Position numbers and translations under genes: made by a program. The notes under the pieces are model-generated. The model was not told where the DNA came from, did no database searches, and saw only the letters and a list, made by a program, of their open reading frames with translations. Shown here in pieces: positions 48,301 to 59,741 of a stretch of 64,000 nucleotides of DNA (positions are counted from its first letter, which is position 1; the number at the start of each line of letters is the position of its first letter). The stretch comes from Annulohypoxylon bovei var. microspora (taxonomy: Eukaryota > Ascomycota > Sordariomycetes > Xylariales > Hypoxylaceae): contig MU405237.1 in NCBI GenBank assembly GCA_022836615.1, forward strand, positions 248,001-312,000, in the 5' to 3' direction.

Positions 48301-48962
48301 ACGGATTGATGGTTAACCCTAGCAACCCCTTTACCACGATCACCTCCGAAGCGGGATGCATAAGTTGTGATAGGTTGTAGGATCTCTTTCTGATTTGAGT
48401 TTTGCGTTCGTGTTTGTGAAATTGTCGCTTGCTCGGGTGCCTCGATGCATTCTACATCTCCATCGCTGTCCATATCAGGCTCTTGTAGAGAAATCCTATC
48501 GGCGGACTCGGATGGATCGCGCCGAATCCTTTTTCTCGACGGCGCCTTCACGAAATTTTCAATATTGCGATATTCGGAGACATTCGGTTGGGCTAGATGG
48601 ACTCCTCTACTATTAGATGGTTGTGATCTCAATGTCTGCTGAGAATCGCTGTTGTTGTCGAAAGAGCGTTTGCGGGGGGCGGGCCTATCGAAAGCCCCAT
48701 CAAGGTCTAACGCAAGGGCGAAGCGAGCTTGCGTGTGTGTGCTGTTCTCTTCGATCTTTTTACGTTTCGCAGGCGGCGGACTTGGAAGAGGACGCGGCGG
48801 GGATGATCGTACAAGGCGCGATGAAGGTTGGTTTCTTCCATTGAGGCTGTTCACGGGTACGACTGCACCCAGACCGTTAACCTTTCCCTTCTATCATAAG
48901 AAGTTAGCACAGTTGGTCCGAAAAGTATGTTCATTACCTCAACCTACAAAATGGCCACTCAT
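45387..48962 (-). CDS. ulp2: Ulp2-type SUMO-specific cysteine protease
   Basis: Exons are 48962-48948, 48890-47638 and 47586-45387, giving 1155 residues. The first coding exon is just 15 nt (MSGHF), spliced by GTAGGT to GKVNGLGAVV; without it the gene has no ATG in frame. The C48 peptidase core begins near WEKNWRNSLVFPPHGK and LDEGQFLNDNVLIFYLRYL. The catalytic set is His659 (EFSHWYVAI), Asp824 (LTLDSLG), Gln869 and Cys875 (NHCDCGLFLL). About 165 residues of acidic insert separate His and Asp, as in Ulp2/SENP6-7 rather than Ulp1. The N-terminal third has a PH-like conserved stretch (about 300-420) and Lys/Arg clusters. The C-terminus is a long Ser/Pro/Lys-rich tail. The family removes poly-SUMO chains in the nucleus. 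Confidence 0.93.
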
Positions 48963-49585
48963 GTTGCGAGTGTCTTCTTCGTAGCTTCGGCTGGCTATGT
49001 TCAACTAAGGGTAATCGGTCGTCGCGCTGCTCAAACCTCCCCGGCGATCTAGGAAGGAATGTCAGGTGAGGTTGGATCTGAGAAGAGCGTGTGCCTTTGA
49101 TTAAATAGTCAGCCACCATGGGACGTGATGCGCCTATTAGAACCTACCAGTCGACATGCTTGACCTTAGGCTCCTCTCGTTTTCGCAGCATGTAGGTATG
49201 CTAATATTATTCGGCCTATGCGAATAGGCATCGCTTTATGGTGTAGGCGCAAACAAAAGAACCCTAGCTGCAGAGGTTGGCTGCAAGGAAGTTAGTAAAA
49301 CAAGGTTTTAAAAAAAAAATTGCCGTGCGTAATATGGCAGGCAGTTGTCCACAGCAACTCACTCTGAAACTCATAAAAAGAATTATGGTGATTGTTCAGA
49401 GCGCGATTTCAACCTTCATAGATTTGAGACTAAAAAAAAAAAAAAGTAGAGCAGCGGGGTTGCTAATACGTACTTGGAATGATTCGTGATCCACGCCTTA
49501 CCTAATAATCCGCACCCGGATGGAGTTTTGAAGCAGTTGCGGCTACGGGCAGCGGTACCTAGGTACATACATATAGCCTTGCATC

Positions 49586-49655
49586 TGTCAGATATAAGAT
49601 AAGATTATGATTTCATAATTAATACCTTCCTTTTGGTCTAGTGGTTTATCCGACA
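49586..49655 (+). repeat. 70-bp direct repeat, copy 1, with tRNA A-box-like motif
   Basis: Identical over 70 bp to 49835-49904 (offset 249). The right half holds TTTTGGTCTAGTGGTTTATC, which resembles the D-arm/A box of a tRNA gene. A B-box-like GGTTCGAATC occurs 100 bp downstream at about 49749-49758. No cloverleaf can be folded that I can see, so I do not call a tRNA. Confidence 0.88.
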
Positions 49656-49834
49656 ATTAAGAGTCTCATTCGCTTAAAATCCGGTTGTTGCGCTAAACCG
49701 GATAGATCACTACCCATGGAAGGGGGCCACCCACAACCCAAAGAGATAGGTTCGAATCATACTGCAACCATGGCGTATAATAAACGAGCTTTTAGCAAGT
49801 TTCCGTCTGTTTACAGTCCGAACCTTGGGGGGTG

Positions 49835-49904
49835 TGTCAGATATAAGATAAGATTATGATTTCATAATTAATACCTTCCTTTTGGTCTAGTGGTTTATCC
49901 GACA
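49835..49904 (+). repeat. 70-bp direct repeat, copy 2
   Basis: Second identical copy of 49586-49655. Downstream sequence diverges immediately after CCGACA, and there is no B-box-like sequence close behind it. Confidence 0.88.
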
Positions 49905-50483
49905 GCATCCATCCAATTTACGCGGTTGACGCGCTACAACCTGCCTTAAACTCCGCTATAATTTCTGTGGGTGAACCTTGGGAATCCCGGCTGCCTGACC
50001 ACCTTAGAATTGTATTGTACCTTCCTACCTAGACAGTTTCAAAGTTTATAAAGTTGATACATAACAACCTTTATCTCCCGGTTTCAACAACAGTGGCTCC
50101 TAGCTAAGCAAGATGAGTCTATTTCAGGCCTAACAAGTAGGTATTACCCGTAACAAACCTTAAAAGATATTCAATTATGTAATAGATGAAAGCTCAAAAT
50201 ACCATATTTCTACAGTGGCACTTGATAGGACCACAACTCTTAAGCCTATTCACCAACTTCAATATTACCTAGACATTTTCCAATAACTACTAGGTAGGTA
50301 CCTAATAATAGAAAAATATTGCTTCATTCAGTTTTTAGCTCTTTCTAATCTAGGTAGATTAAATTAAATCTGGGAATGCATGCTTGTATAATATTGCTCA
50401 TATGCCGAGTAACCATCTCTAGTCATCATGTCATAGCCAATCTCGTCGTCACTTCTCGTGAATATTTAATACAATGCTAGAAA

Positions 50484-53150
50484 CTATAGCCTCGGGCTCA
50501 CCGTGACCATCGGGGTAGACGCCGAGGAGGTCGCTGACAGTTGGTAAAGCTCAAGTCTAAGCGAAGCTCCACAGTACTCATAATGGTTCCCGCTGCATAT
50601 CATCGCTTGACAATCGGCATCAGGGGCAACTGTGCTGCCACTATCTAACGTATCGCCGCAATAGCATTCACGTCCGTACTCCACCCCCCAGTACGTGAAA
50701 CCAGTGCAATTCGAAGCACACATTTCTAGTGTCATGGCATCGTCCGCATAAGCTGCGCCAGTCAAGGCTCGGCCGTTTGGAACCTCGGCATAGCAGCCGA
50801 CCCGGACGTACGACGACACGGTTGGTTTAGGCGCGAGTGTGGCAGTTGGAGTCGGTTGGCTAGCTGTGGTACTGTACAGCTCTATCCTGTTACTATCTCC
50901 ACAGTATTCGGTAGAATCTCCGCCACAGACCATGTTACAATCGGTCACGGGCGCTTCTTCGCTTGTGGAGTGAAGCGAATCGCCACAGTAGCCTACATGA
51001 GATGTCAGTCAGTCACAATGCTTGTTGACCAGTCCATGGATCTTTCAAACTTACATTCCCGACCGTACTCGGTCCCCCAGTACACATACCCGGTGCAATT
51101 ATTCATACAATCTTCCAATGTCATGCTATCATAAGCAAATGAGGCATCACCCAAAGCTCGAGTTCCCGCAGCTGTTGATTCTTTTTGGCATCCTACAAGC
51201 AAATACCCTCCAAGAGTTTGTCTGTGATGCAACGTCTCCGTTGGTGCTGTGGAAGAAGTGCTCGTACTGCTCATTGTAGTAGATGAAGTACTGGATAATG
51301 TAGATGAAGAGGTTAACGTGGTACTGATCGAAATGGTTGATGAGCTAGTTTCCACAGAAGAGGTAGTTGACATACTAGGGGGTGTCGGGATTTGTCCGGT
51401 AGTGCACATAGATGATGATGGTGGGTTTTGGAAGTCTTGACAAGTTGCTGCCAAGTCACTTGCAGCGTTAAAGTCGTCTGTGAGTGCCGAGGTCTCGCCC
51501 CCGCTGATTACATCGATCTTGGATGCATATGCTAGATCACCAAGACCAGTGTAATTCGCTGTATAGAATGTATAAGAGCCTACACAATCCCCCTCTATCA
51601 TAGTAACGGTAGCGTTTTTAAGCGTGGGCACTGGGAGGTTAGGATTCCCCGTCGGAGTTTTATACGAGATGAACGTATTAACAGGGAGGGATTTTCGGTC
51701 GTTACGAACCTGACAATACATGTTAGTAGTTGTCCACAGCCTAATACTAAGAGTAACTCACAGCTGCCGTGACGGTGAGAGTACCGGAAAGGAGACAACT
51801 CTGAGGTTTTTGGATCAATATTGCATCCTGGATAGGATACGAATTTCCATTGTTGTCAAAAGTTTGAGTTGTCCCACTAGCCATAGTAAGAGTTAAGGTA
51901 AAAGACGAAATTCCCGTGGAAGTTGAGATGGCGGCATCTATAGGGAACCACTTAGGTATGTTAGACTGAAGTAGAGGACATGATCAGACACTATTCCGCA
52001 GACTTACAACAAATTGGTCATCAAAGCCTTGAGTGGCACCTAAAAGAGTTGCCGTATATGTGCAACTCGTACTTCCGCAATTGTTGCTCCCGCTTCGATC
52101 CTTGTAATCCAAAGTCAGGCTAGAGATGGTATCTCCTCCTAGATCGGTTGTTCGAACTCGAATAAATCCATTCAACTGCATTGTCGATGCTCCAGAGTTA
52201 AGTGACAGTTGCATGTCAACTGGCTTTACAGAATATGGTTGGATAGGATCCGATAGAACAACGCCGTCGGGCACCGTATCAATCAATTTTTGAAGAACAG
52301 TAGCACATATAGTATTGAAATCCGTAACACCTGCCATAGCATTGATTGTCACGTTCCCATCGTAGTTGAAGACCTTAAAGTCCGCATTCCTTGTTGCCTT
52401 AATCGATGGACCAACCACCAGTGGGTTAGTAGTATTACCAGCGATGTATTCAGTGACGACCTTATTGTCAAAGACTGCAACGGTCGAATCCAGGGGGACT
52501 TCCCCGTTTGAAGTAGATCCGACTGGGACGATCTCGGGGAATTCATCCTCGTGAACACCACCAATGGAATGGCCACAAGCAGTAACTTGAATCATCTCGG
52601 TCTTGTCGAATCCCATTCGAATGAACTGCTGCTCAAAGGTGAAGGCGGTATTTTGTGGCAGTGGAACCCCTATAGGACCAGCGACTAGAGCATCGACTCG
52701 GCCACCAGTAACAGGCACCACGGGGCCACCACAAGATCTAACAGAATAATATACACCCAAGGCGATGAGATCTGCTACACCTGACCGACTCGTGTAGTAG
52801 TCTGCCATAAACTTCAGAGTTGTGTTGAAGCCTGGACCGAGATTGTCCGAACTTAGTAATTCGTACTGTAAAGAGCCATCCAACCCTCCAGCACGTACAC
52901 CACCTAAGTATGTAGTTGTAGCCATATCATGGAAAGCTGCCCGCAACCATTCTGCAGCATTTTGTCGGCCAGGTCCAGATGCTTCATTCGAACAAGGAAT
53001 GACGGTCCCACCAAACTCCCTGGCCCTGTAGCCGTTGACTTGGTACATGATCTCCTCGAGCTCGTCGTTAGGGGACGGCCAAGTTGGGTCTGTCGTCGCG
53101 AGGGCACCAAAGGATAGCATAGCGCCCCAAAATATTATACTCCGATACAT
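50484..53150 (-). CDS. secreted haem peroxidase with two C-terminal WSC domains
   Basis: Exons are 53150-52008, 51965-51762, 51709-51055 and 50992-50484, giving 836 residues. Residues 1-18 are a signal peptide (MYRSIIFWGAMLSFGALA). The plant/fungal peroxidase domain has distal Arg70/His74 (WLRAAFHDMAT) and proximal His194 (VTACGHSIGG). A middle region without assigned domain (about 320-545) follows, then a Ser/Thr-only linker (548-608), then WSC domains at about 617-705 and 727-814. Each WSC domain has the C...C...YCG pattern with eight Cys; the split codon at exon 3/4 is one of these Cys (668). WSC domains bind glucans or glycans, so the enzyme is likely anchored to cell-wall carbohydrate or lignocellulose. 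It ends without GPI signal. The oxidised substrate is unknown. Confidence 0.92.
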
Positions 53151-54943
53151 CGTGGCGGATGATATTAATCAATATTAAAAATTAAGGGATGGGTCACCAA
53201 ACATTGAACTAGGAAACGGCCGCCTTGGCCAAGGGGGTTTCTTAGGACAACAACGCCGTCTAAAGAGACCAGCGCAATATTTTAACACGGGGAAACAGAT
53301 CGGGATATACATATTCATAGGCCAACGAGTAAACACGATAAGAGATATGCAGACCTACACTTTGGCTTGGCTCGTTTGTTACGATGCTTCACTACCACCC
53401 CGTGCCTGACAATCTTTCGACAATTTTTTGCGAGATAGGACAATGAGCCGCCCAGACGCGGTAGCTGCAGAGGTCCCTTGCAACAGTTAAATACGAGACC
53501 TCGCAGCAATGCAATGCTACCCAGGGTGACGCTTGAAAGCGGATTGGTCAATAGCCAGCCTCTTGCGGAAACGTCAAGTCGTAGGTTAATCGAGACAACT
53601 AAAAAAGGTCATCCATAAACCATAAGCCTAACATGCTTACCTGCCGTCCTGCCCTTCATGGTGCATCGACCTTCCTAGATCTGTTCTTCGCACCTGAGCT
53701 GAAGGTTTGAAGCCATTAGTCCGGTAAGCATCGGGCGATTTTATATGTATGTATGTACTCCAAGCGCCAACTAAGAGCTAACTGTCCCGGAGGCTGAAGG
53801 CTGGCTGGAGAAAATGAGAAAAAGAAAAAGGCATGTCAAGGAATACCTAGACATGACCGCATCCAGATTCCAGATTTTTCTTCTGCCATTTGTTATATCG
53901 CACCCCCGAGGCCTTCGCAATGCGAATTTGATCTTTACCAACATCCATACCGTCGGGTCCAAGACCCAGAGACTAGGACTCGACCCGGGAGCTCCATCTT
54001 GTCGCGGTACTTGGCGGTAGGGTACCGCATCCGACTTTGGCCAGTAGATTTAGCCCCGTGAGCACGACCGATAAAAAAGCAAAAAATTATTCTTTCACAC
54101 ATTTTAGCAGTCCTTGAAAATTCAATCGCGCATGTACGTACCTACATACATACCATCGACACGTGCCTTTAGTGGGTCCATTACCTAAAGGGTTAATGAT
54201 TCGCGACGAGGATCAGGGATGACTCGGAAAGTCAAGCCTTCAGACCCTTGAGCTCCTACCCGTCATGCCCGTCTACCCGTAAAGATCTAGAATATTAGCG
54301 ACGGCAAGAACCTTCAATTCGGCGCGATTTCATTTATACGACTTCCTCTCCTGTCCTAGTGCCTTTCGTCCCGATAGCACAAACAATTCTTAGCGAACAA
54401 ATCCCATTGCGACTTTTACAAAGCTCGAAGACGTAGAGGCCTCGTGATATGTAACAGAGAAAAGTATTAATTTGATTGGGACATACAATAGTTTTAATCA
54501 ATCTCACCTACATATACTTTAGGGTATCATGCTAGGGATACTTAACAATGATAACGCTTTAGAATGGATCTCTATTTTTAGATTATCGGTGTTTGGCAGT
54601 TAATATGTGTTGTCTCATTTTACATGGATAAAAACTTATGATAATTCAAGATAAAGCGTAACAACTTGACGAGTGCTTCGTATGAGGTGGTGTAGATATA
54701 AAAAAAAGATTACCTAAGAAAAGATATGACGTATTGTACTTAAACTACTCTCTTTTGTGGCCCGTATTTTTACCGACACAGCCGTACGCCGTCCAATCAA
54801 ATTAAACGTAGAATCGATATCTACTGCGGGCAAATCCAGCCAATTAGGTTTCGAGAATTCTATAAATTATTATGTGTAGCCGCGCTTACTATATAGTGTG
54901 CAATAATTTTTCGCTTTCACAATCACCGTCGACACAAGATGTA
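53151..54943. other. intergenic, between peroxidase and tRNA
   Basis: 1.8 kb without a supported gene. It includes the peroxidase promoter at the left and the upstream flank of the tRNA at the right. A short ACATACAT microsatellite lies at about 54133-54155. Confidence 0.55.
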
Positions 54944-55036
54944 TCCGAATTGGTGTAGTGGCTAACATTTGACGCTCTCATTATCTAAACAATCTAATGA
55001 TCCGTCAAGCCCGGGGTTCGATTCCCCGATTCGGAG
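54944..55036 (+). tRNA. tRNA-Glu (anticodon CTC) with 21-nt intron
   Basis: The 7-bp acceptor stem TCCGAAT/ATTCGGA (54944-54950 with 55029-55035) and discriminator G close the molecule. The D-arm GGTGTAGTGGCTAACA carries the A box. The anticodon stem TGACG/CGTCA encloses a loop CTCTCA then C, interrupted after position 37 by an intron of 21 nt. The T arm GGGGTTCGATTCCCC is the B box. A TTTT terminator follows. Removing the intron leaves 72 nt, a normal tRNA-Glu. CTC reads GAG codons. Confidence 0.93.
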
Positions 55037-55620
55037 TTTTCCTTTTTGGCTTCTCATGCTGATTGATATGAAGTCATTCTAAGATATCTTTTTTTTTCGT
55101 TTGAGGATATAGGTGACTTTGATTAATAGATTTTGGGGGATATATACTTGATTACCTCTTAACTACTACGAATAATAAATAACAACAACTGGAGATGGAT
55201 CACATCAAGTATACCGGATATCAGTGAAGCCAGTGAAGACATTATGGAAAGTGTGCCCCTAAAAATCTTTTACTGATAAGTGCATTTTCAATTTTTTAAA
55301 AATCTAGAAGACAGTTGAAGGGTTTAAGTACATATCGCAGCATCGACCACAAAGGTGGAGTACCCTCCAAAAATTCGCTTAGCCCTCGCGCAAACCCACA
55401 AGAAAATTAATTTACTGGTGGGAGTTTTGAATTTCCAACGTTCAACATCACCAAATTCATTCTTGAGACCATCAACCACCAGAGTCAAGGTAAGGTACGT
55501 TTGCGAAAGTCGAATCGCCTCATTTACTAGAATAATATTTGTTCCATTGAAATAAATCTCAACCTTCATTCCATGTTCTTAATTGACTAACCTTTTTACC
55601 CTAGATTTACGACCTTCACG
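55037..55620. other. intergenic / uL4 5' leader with an intron
   Basis: The right part is probably the transcribed leader of the uL4 gene. A consensus intron runs from 55490 (GTAAGG) to 55604 (CTAAC...CCCTAG), ending 16 nt before the ATG. The remainder holds its promoter and the end of the tRNA unit. Confidence 0.6.
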
Positions 55621-56863
55621 ATGGCCTCAAGACCTACCGTCACCATCATTGGTAAGGATGGTACTCCCTCGGGAGCTACCCATCCTATTCCCACCGTTTT
55701 CGCCTCCCCCATCCGACCCGATATCGTCCAGCAAGTTCATACCGGAATTGCCAAGAACAAGCGACAGCCGTATGCCGTGAGCGAGAAGGCTGGTCACCAA
55801 ACCTCTGCCGAATCTTGGGGAACTGGTCAGTAATATTCGCATTCATTTCGGCGCGGATAAGGCCCGATTGTTGCAATTGCTAACAGTCTTGCGCAGGTCG
55901 CGCTGTCGCCCGTATTCCCCGTGTCTCGGGTGGTGGTACTCACCGTGCTGGTCAGGCTGCCTTCGGTAACATGTGTCGTTCCGGTCGTATGTTCGCCCCT
56001 ACCAAGATCTGGCGAAAGTGGCACATCAAGGTCAACCAGGGTCAGAAGTGAGTTAAAGCAGATCCGGTAGATGTTGGAACTAGTGAACTAATATTTGAAC
56101 AAGGCGATTCGCTACTGCCTCTGCTCTTGCCGCTTCCGCCGTCCCCCCTCTATTGCTCGCCCGTGGCCACCAGGTTTCTTCCGTTCCCGAAGTTCCTCTC
56201 GTCATTGACTCGGCCGCTTTCGAGGGTGGTGCTGCTGCCAAGACTGCTGGTGCTCTCGCCATCCTGAGCGCTGTTGGTGCCGCTGCCGATATCGAGAAGG
56301 CCAAGAAGACGAAGAAGCTACGTGCCGGTAAGGGTAAGCTAAGAGGCCGCCGCCACCGCCAGCGACGTGGACCTCTGGTCATCTACGACCCCGAAGTCGA
56401 CGGCAAGGAGATTGTTACCGGAACTCGCAACCTACCCGGTGTTGAGACCTGCTCCGTCTTCGCTCTCAACCTTCTCCAGCTTGCCCCCGGTGGTCATCTT
56501 GGTCGATTCATCGTCTGGACCTCGGCAGCTTTCAAGGCCCTCGACAGGATCTACGGCACTACCACCAAGCCTTCTGAGTTGAAGAAGGACTTCCTGCTAC
56601 CTTCCAACCTGGTTTCCCAGGCCGACCTGAGCCGTCTTATCAACAGCTCCGAAATCCAGAGCGTCCTTGAGGCTCCCAAGGGTGGTCCCTTGACCAAGCG
56701 TGCTGGTGTGCAGAAGAACCCTCTACGCAACAAGCAAGTCATGCTGCGCTTCAACCCTTACCACTCTACCTTCGTGAAGGATAAGCTCGGCCAGCAGAAG
56801 GCATCAGATGGCAAGCCCCCTAAGGCCCCTAAGTCCTTCCTGGATGTATTGCGTGAGGATTAG
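55621..56863 (+). CDS. rpl4: cytosolic 60S ribosomal protein uL4
   Basis: Exons are 55621-55825, 55897-56047 and 56104-56863, giving 371 residues. MASRPTVTIIGKDG, ARIPRVSGGGTHRAGQAAFGN, MFAPTKIWRKWHIKVN, FATASALAASAVPPLLLARGH and KLRGRRHRQRRGPLVIYD are all hallmark uL4 blocks, including the long internal loop that lines the peptide exit tunnel. The C-terminal eukaryotic extension is present and ends FLDVLRED. Introns are 71 and 56 nt, plus a likely 5' UTR intron upstream. C-ending codons prevail, as usual in a highly expressed fungal gene. Confidence 0.97.
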
Positions 56864-57739
56864 ACTAGCTTGGTGAGCAGCGTAGTCTAGCAAGGGGGAA
56901 AATGGGTGCATCGGTTGCTATATCACGGCGTAATGGATCATAGGGTCTCATGAATCAATGGACATTCTCATTCTGACGCCACATTTCCCGCCTAAATGAT
57001 GATTACCTATCTATGATACACCACTGGTCTACCACTGGTTCTTTCAAAGTGCTGAGTGAGATAGTTTTACGTTTTGTGAATTTGCATGTCGTAAATATGT
57101 TCTATTGTATAACGCGGCGAATTTCATTCACTGCTCAAGTAAATGACGTCTCTCTAATTCCTATGCCTCATAAATAAGCTACCAAAGGGTGGTATATAAG
57201 AAATACCGTCATCTCTCAATTCCCCAGGTCCATTATAGAATTTATGTGCCAAGGTCGAATCCGAATACACACTTCGATATTGAAACTAAAATATAAATAG
57301 GCTATATATATTTGCACTTGACCAGATTTTATGTAGGAGAAATTCTCGGACAATGTCGATCGTGAAGTCTTGCCATTCGTTTCTTCAAGACTCCACATTC
57401 GACGATCGTGAAGCTATCATCATTTCTTGGCATTTAATTGGTCAAGTATTTAAACTTTTTCACAGTTTACATCATCGGAGCTCGGCTTCCCAATGCCTGT
57501 GATTAACCAAGACAGTTAAATTTAGACGTTCACTTTGTTCATTCTAGGCCGGGATAATAAAAACATCTAAATCGTAACTTGTAAGTACAGATGGCCGGGT
57601 GCACATACATCGAGAAACCCCACCATCTTATATAGAACGCTTCAACTCTGAGCACTCCTATCCCGCCCAATTTGATGGAGATAAAACTGATATATATATA
57701 TATATATATCCGTCACGTTATTCAAACCTCAACAACCCC
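56864..57739. other. convergent intergenic region
   Basis: 876 bp between uL4 (+) and the aminotransferase (-) 3' ends. It contains a (TA)10 run at about 57690-57709. No gene. Confidence 0.6.
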
Positions 57740-59741
57740 CTAACACCCCATCCAGCTGCCCAGGTTCACCAGGCCCTCCGTATCTTGTGTCTGCGCGAGG
57801 TTGATCTCCTCGAGGATGGCCTCGATCTCCTTGACGTTCTTGATGCGCCAGAACTTCTGGACGCCCTCGCCGAAGCGCAGCGAGCAGGAGTCGACGTTCT
57901 CCTCGCTCTCGGCGGCGAAGCACAGGCGGAAGTAGGCCCAGGCGCGCTGCTCGCGGATGGCGGGCGTGGCGCTGTACAGCAGGCCGGGGCTGACGAGGAC
58001 CAGGAACGGCTTGTGGGTGAGGAAGGCCATGAGCGCCGTCGACAGCGCCGTGCCGTCGATCACGTTGCCCTTGGTGCCCGCAGCCTTCCACAGCGGGTGC
58101 GTCTCGAAGCGCAGGTGCACCCAGAGGAACATGCCGCCGCGCGGCCAGCGGAAGTCGTACAGCCGCGTCTTGGTGATGACGCCCCAGTCGGCGTCGGCCT
58201 CGCGCGTGGGGGTCGACTGCTTCAGCTGGTACGCGTTCTCCTCGAGGATCCGGCACATGCGGTTCATGCGGCGCTCGTACTGGCCGCGCAGGCCCGCGAG
58301 CCAGCGCACCCAGCCGTCCATCTTCCACCCGGCGAAGCTGGGCTGGTCCTTCTTGGACCGCGCCGCGAGCGCCGCCGCGGCTTCCGGCTGGGGACCGATG
58401 ATGGTCTCCGCGATGACGACCTGCGCGAAGCCCGACGGCTGCTGGGTGCCCGACTCGCTGACGCGGAGCAGCCGCTCGGCGATTGCGGGCGTGGTCGTGA
58501 TCCAGCCCATGCGGCATCCGGGGGCGATGGTCTTGGAGAAGGTGTCTAGTCGAACGACGCGGCCGTCTACGTCGACATTGAGGAACGACGGTGCTAGTGA
58601 GTCTATGTACTCATATCCGGATTTGTTTTGGAGGGTATTTGCTACCTTCGGCTCGGGAATAGGTAGATTCCTCGCCTTGGCCTCCTCGACCTCCGCCGAG
58701 GGGTACTGAAGGTACCAATACGGGTCGTCCTCGACGATGATGACGTCGTATTTGCTGCAGACCGAGTACAGTTCCTTCCTTCTCTCCAATGACAAGACGC
58801 CGCTTGTTGGGTTATGACCCATTCTGAAAAATGATATTAGCAAGCGCTGATAGGGGAACAGTTGGGGGCTTGCATATAACTCACGTGACACTATACATCA
58901 AATGTGGTCGTTTTCCCTTTTCGTGATCCCAATTCGCAAGTACATCTTCCAAACTTCCAGGACCATATGGCGCCATGCCGTCTTCATCCATTTCGATGGG
59001 TACGACCTGTACACCGCGGGGTTGCGCCTGAGTGAGCACGTTTGAGTACATGAAGACTTCGGTTACCATGCCCGGTCGCTCCCGGATATCGTTCTTCCCT
59101 TCGACCCAGATGTTGGTGAAGACTTCCAAGGTCTTCGACATGCCGTCGGTCGAGCCACATGTGGAAATAACCTCCGGACCTCCGCTATACGGCACATTCG
59201 GATGTAAGACCTCACGCGCGAATTGGCGGAGGAAGGAAAGTAGCGGCAGGTATCCATCGGCTTGTCCGTATTGCAGGGCGGTAGTGAGATCGATCTTCTT
59301 CCTTACGTCGGAAGTAGGTGCGTCGTGAGGCACAACGACATGGGATGCGGTAGCATGGTCCGTGATGGATGTGTCCGCCAATTGCCAGGACAGCAGGTCG
59401 TCAGCTCCGGGGTAGTTCGGCGACGGTGTCCATCGATCCGGCCTCGCGGTCTGGGCTTCTAATGTGTCGAAGGGGAAGAGTTGTGCGTTCGGGAGACCTA
59501 GGATATGGATAACATCGGATTAGCTTCCGGGTTTTCGTACGGACTTTTGTCTCGTCAGGTAAGAAACTGATAAGGAAGGCTCACCGCCAGCGAATTGGCC
59601 AATGTTGGGAATCTGGAAGAATTTGTAGAATTCCTTCATTTTACTAGGCGCCCGTGCCTTGGTAACGTCCGAGAAATGGTGGGACATGTCTTTAGGTAAC
59701 GGTTTCGCCATATCGGCGACGTTTTCATTGGACGTCTCCAT
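57740..59741 (-). CDS. class I PLP aminotransferase, aromatic amino acid type (ARO8-like)
   Basis: Exons are 59741-59585, 59497-58885 and 58823-57740, giving 617 residues. Splices rebuild GQFAGG|LPNAQLFPFD and LMYSV|TMGHNPTSG. The fold type I motifs are STCGSTDGMSKTLEVF, the substrate-loop equivalent YSVTMGHNPTSG (usual PxGxNPTG replaced by TMGHNPTSG, as in ARO8/kynurenine aminotransferase relatives), VEDDPYWYLQYP and DTFSKTIAPGCRMGW with the PLP Lys at 354. The family transfers amino groups between aromatic amino acids and 2-oxoacids in Phe/Tyr synthesis and Trp breakdown. Exon 3 is strongly GC-rich. Divergent from the MTHFR gene; ARO8 is my nearest call, but a 2-aminoadipate aminotransferase role cannot be excluded. 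Confidence 0.9.

Larger units (their letters stand above)
48963..50483. other. intergenic with duplicated segment
   Basis: Contains the 70-bp direct repeats described separately and A runs at about 49309-49318 and 49432-49445. No protein gene supported. Confidence 0.55.

Noticed and set aside
49620..49765. Possible tRNA gene from A-box-like and B-box-like motifs
   Set aside because: The boxes are about 110 bp apart, and no acceptor or anticodon stem pairs; kept only as a repeat with tRNA-like motif.
57599..58709. Long plus-strand frames (316 and 250 codons) opposite the aminotransferase
   Set aside because: Antisense shadows of a GC-rich exon; composition is low-complexity Glu/Leu/Arg and no motif.
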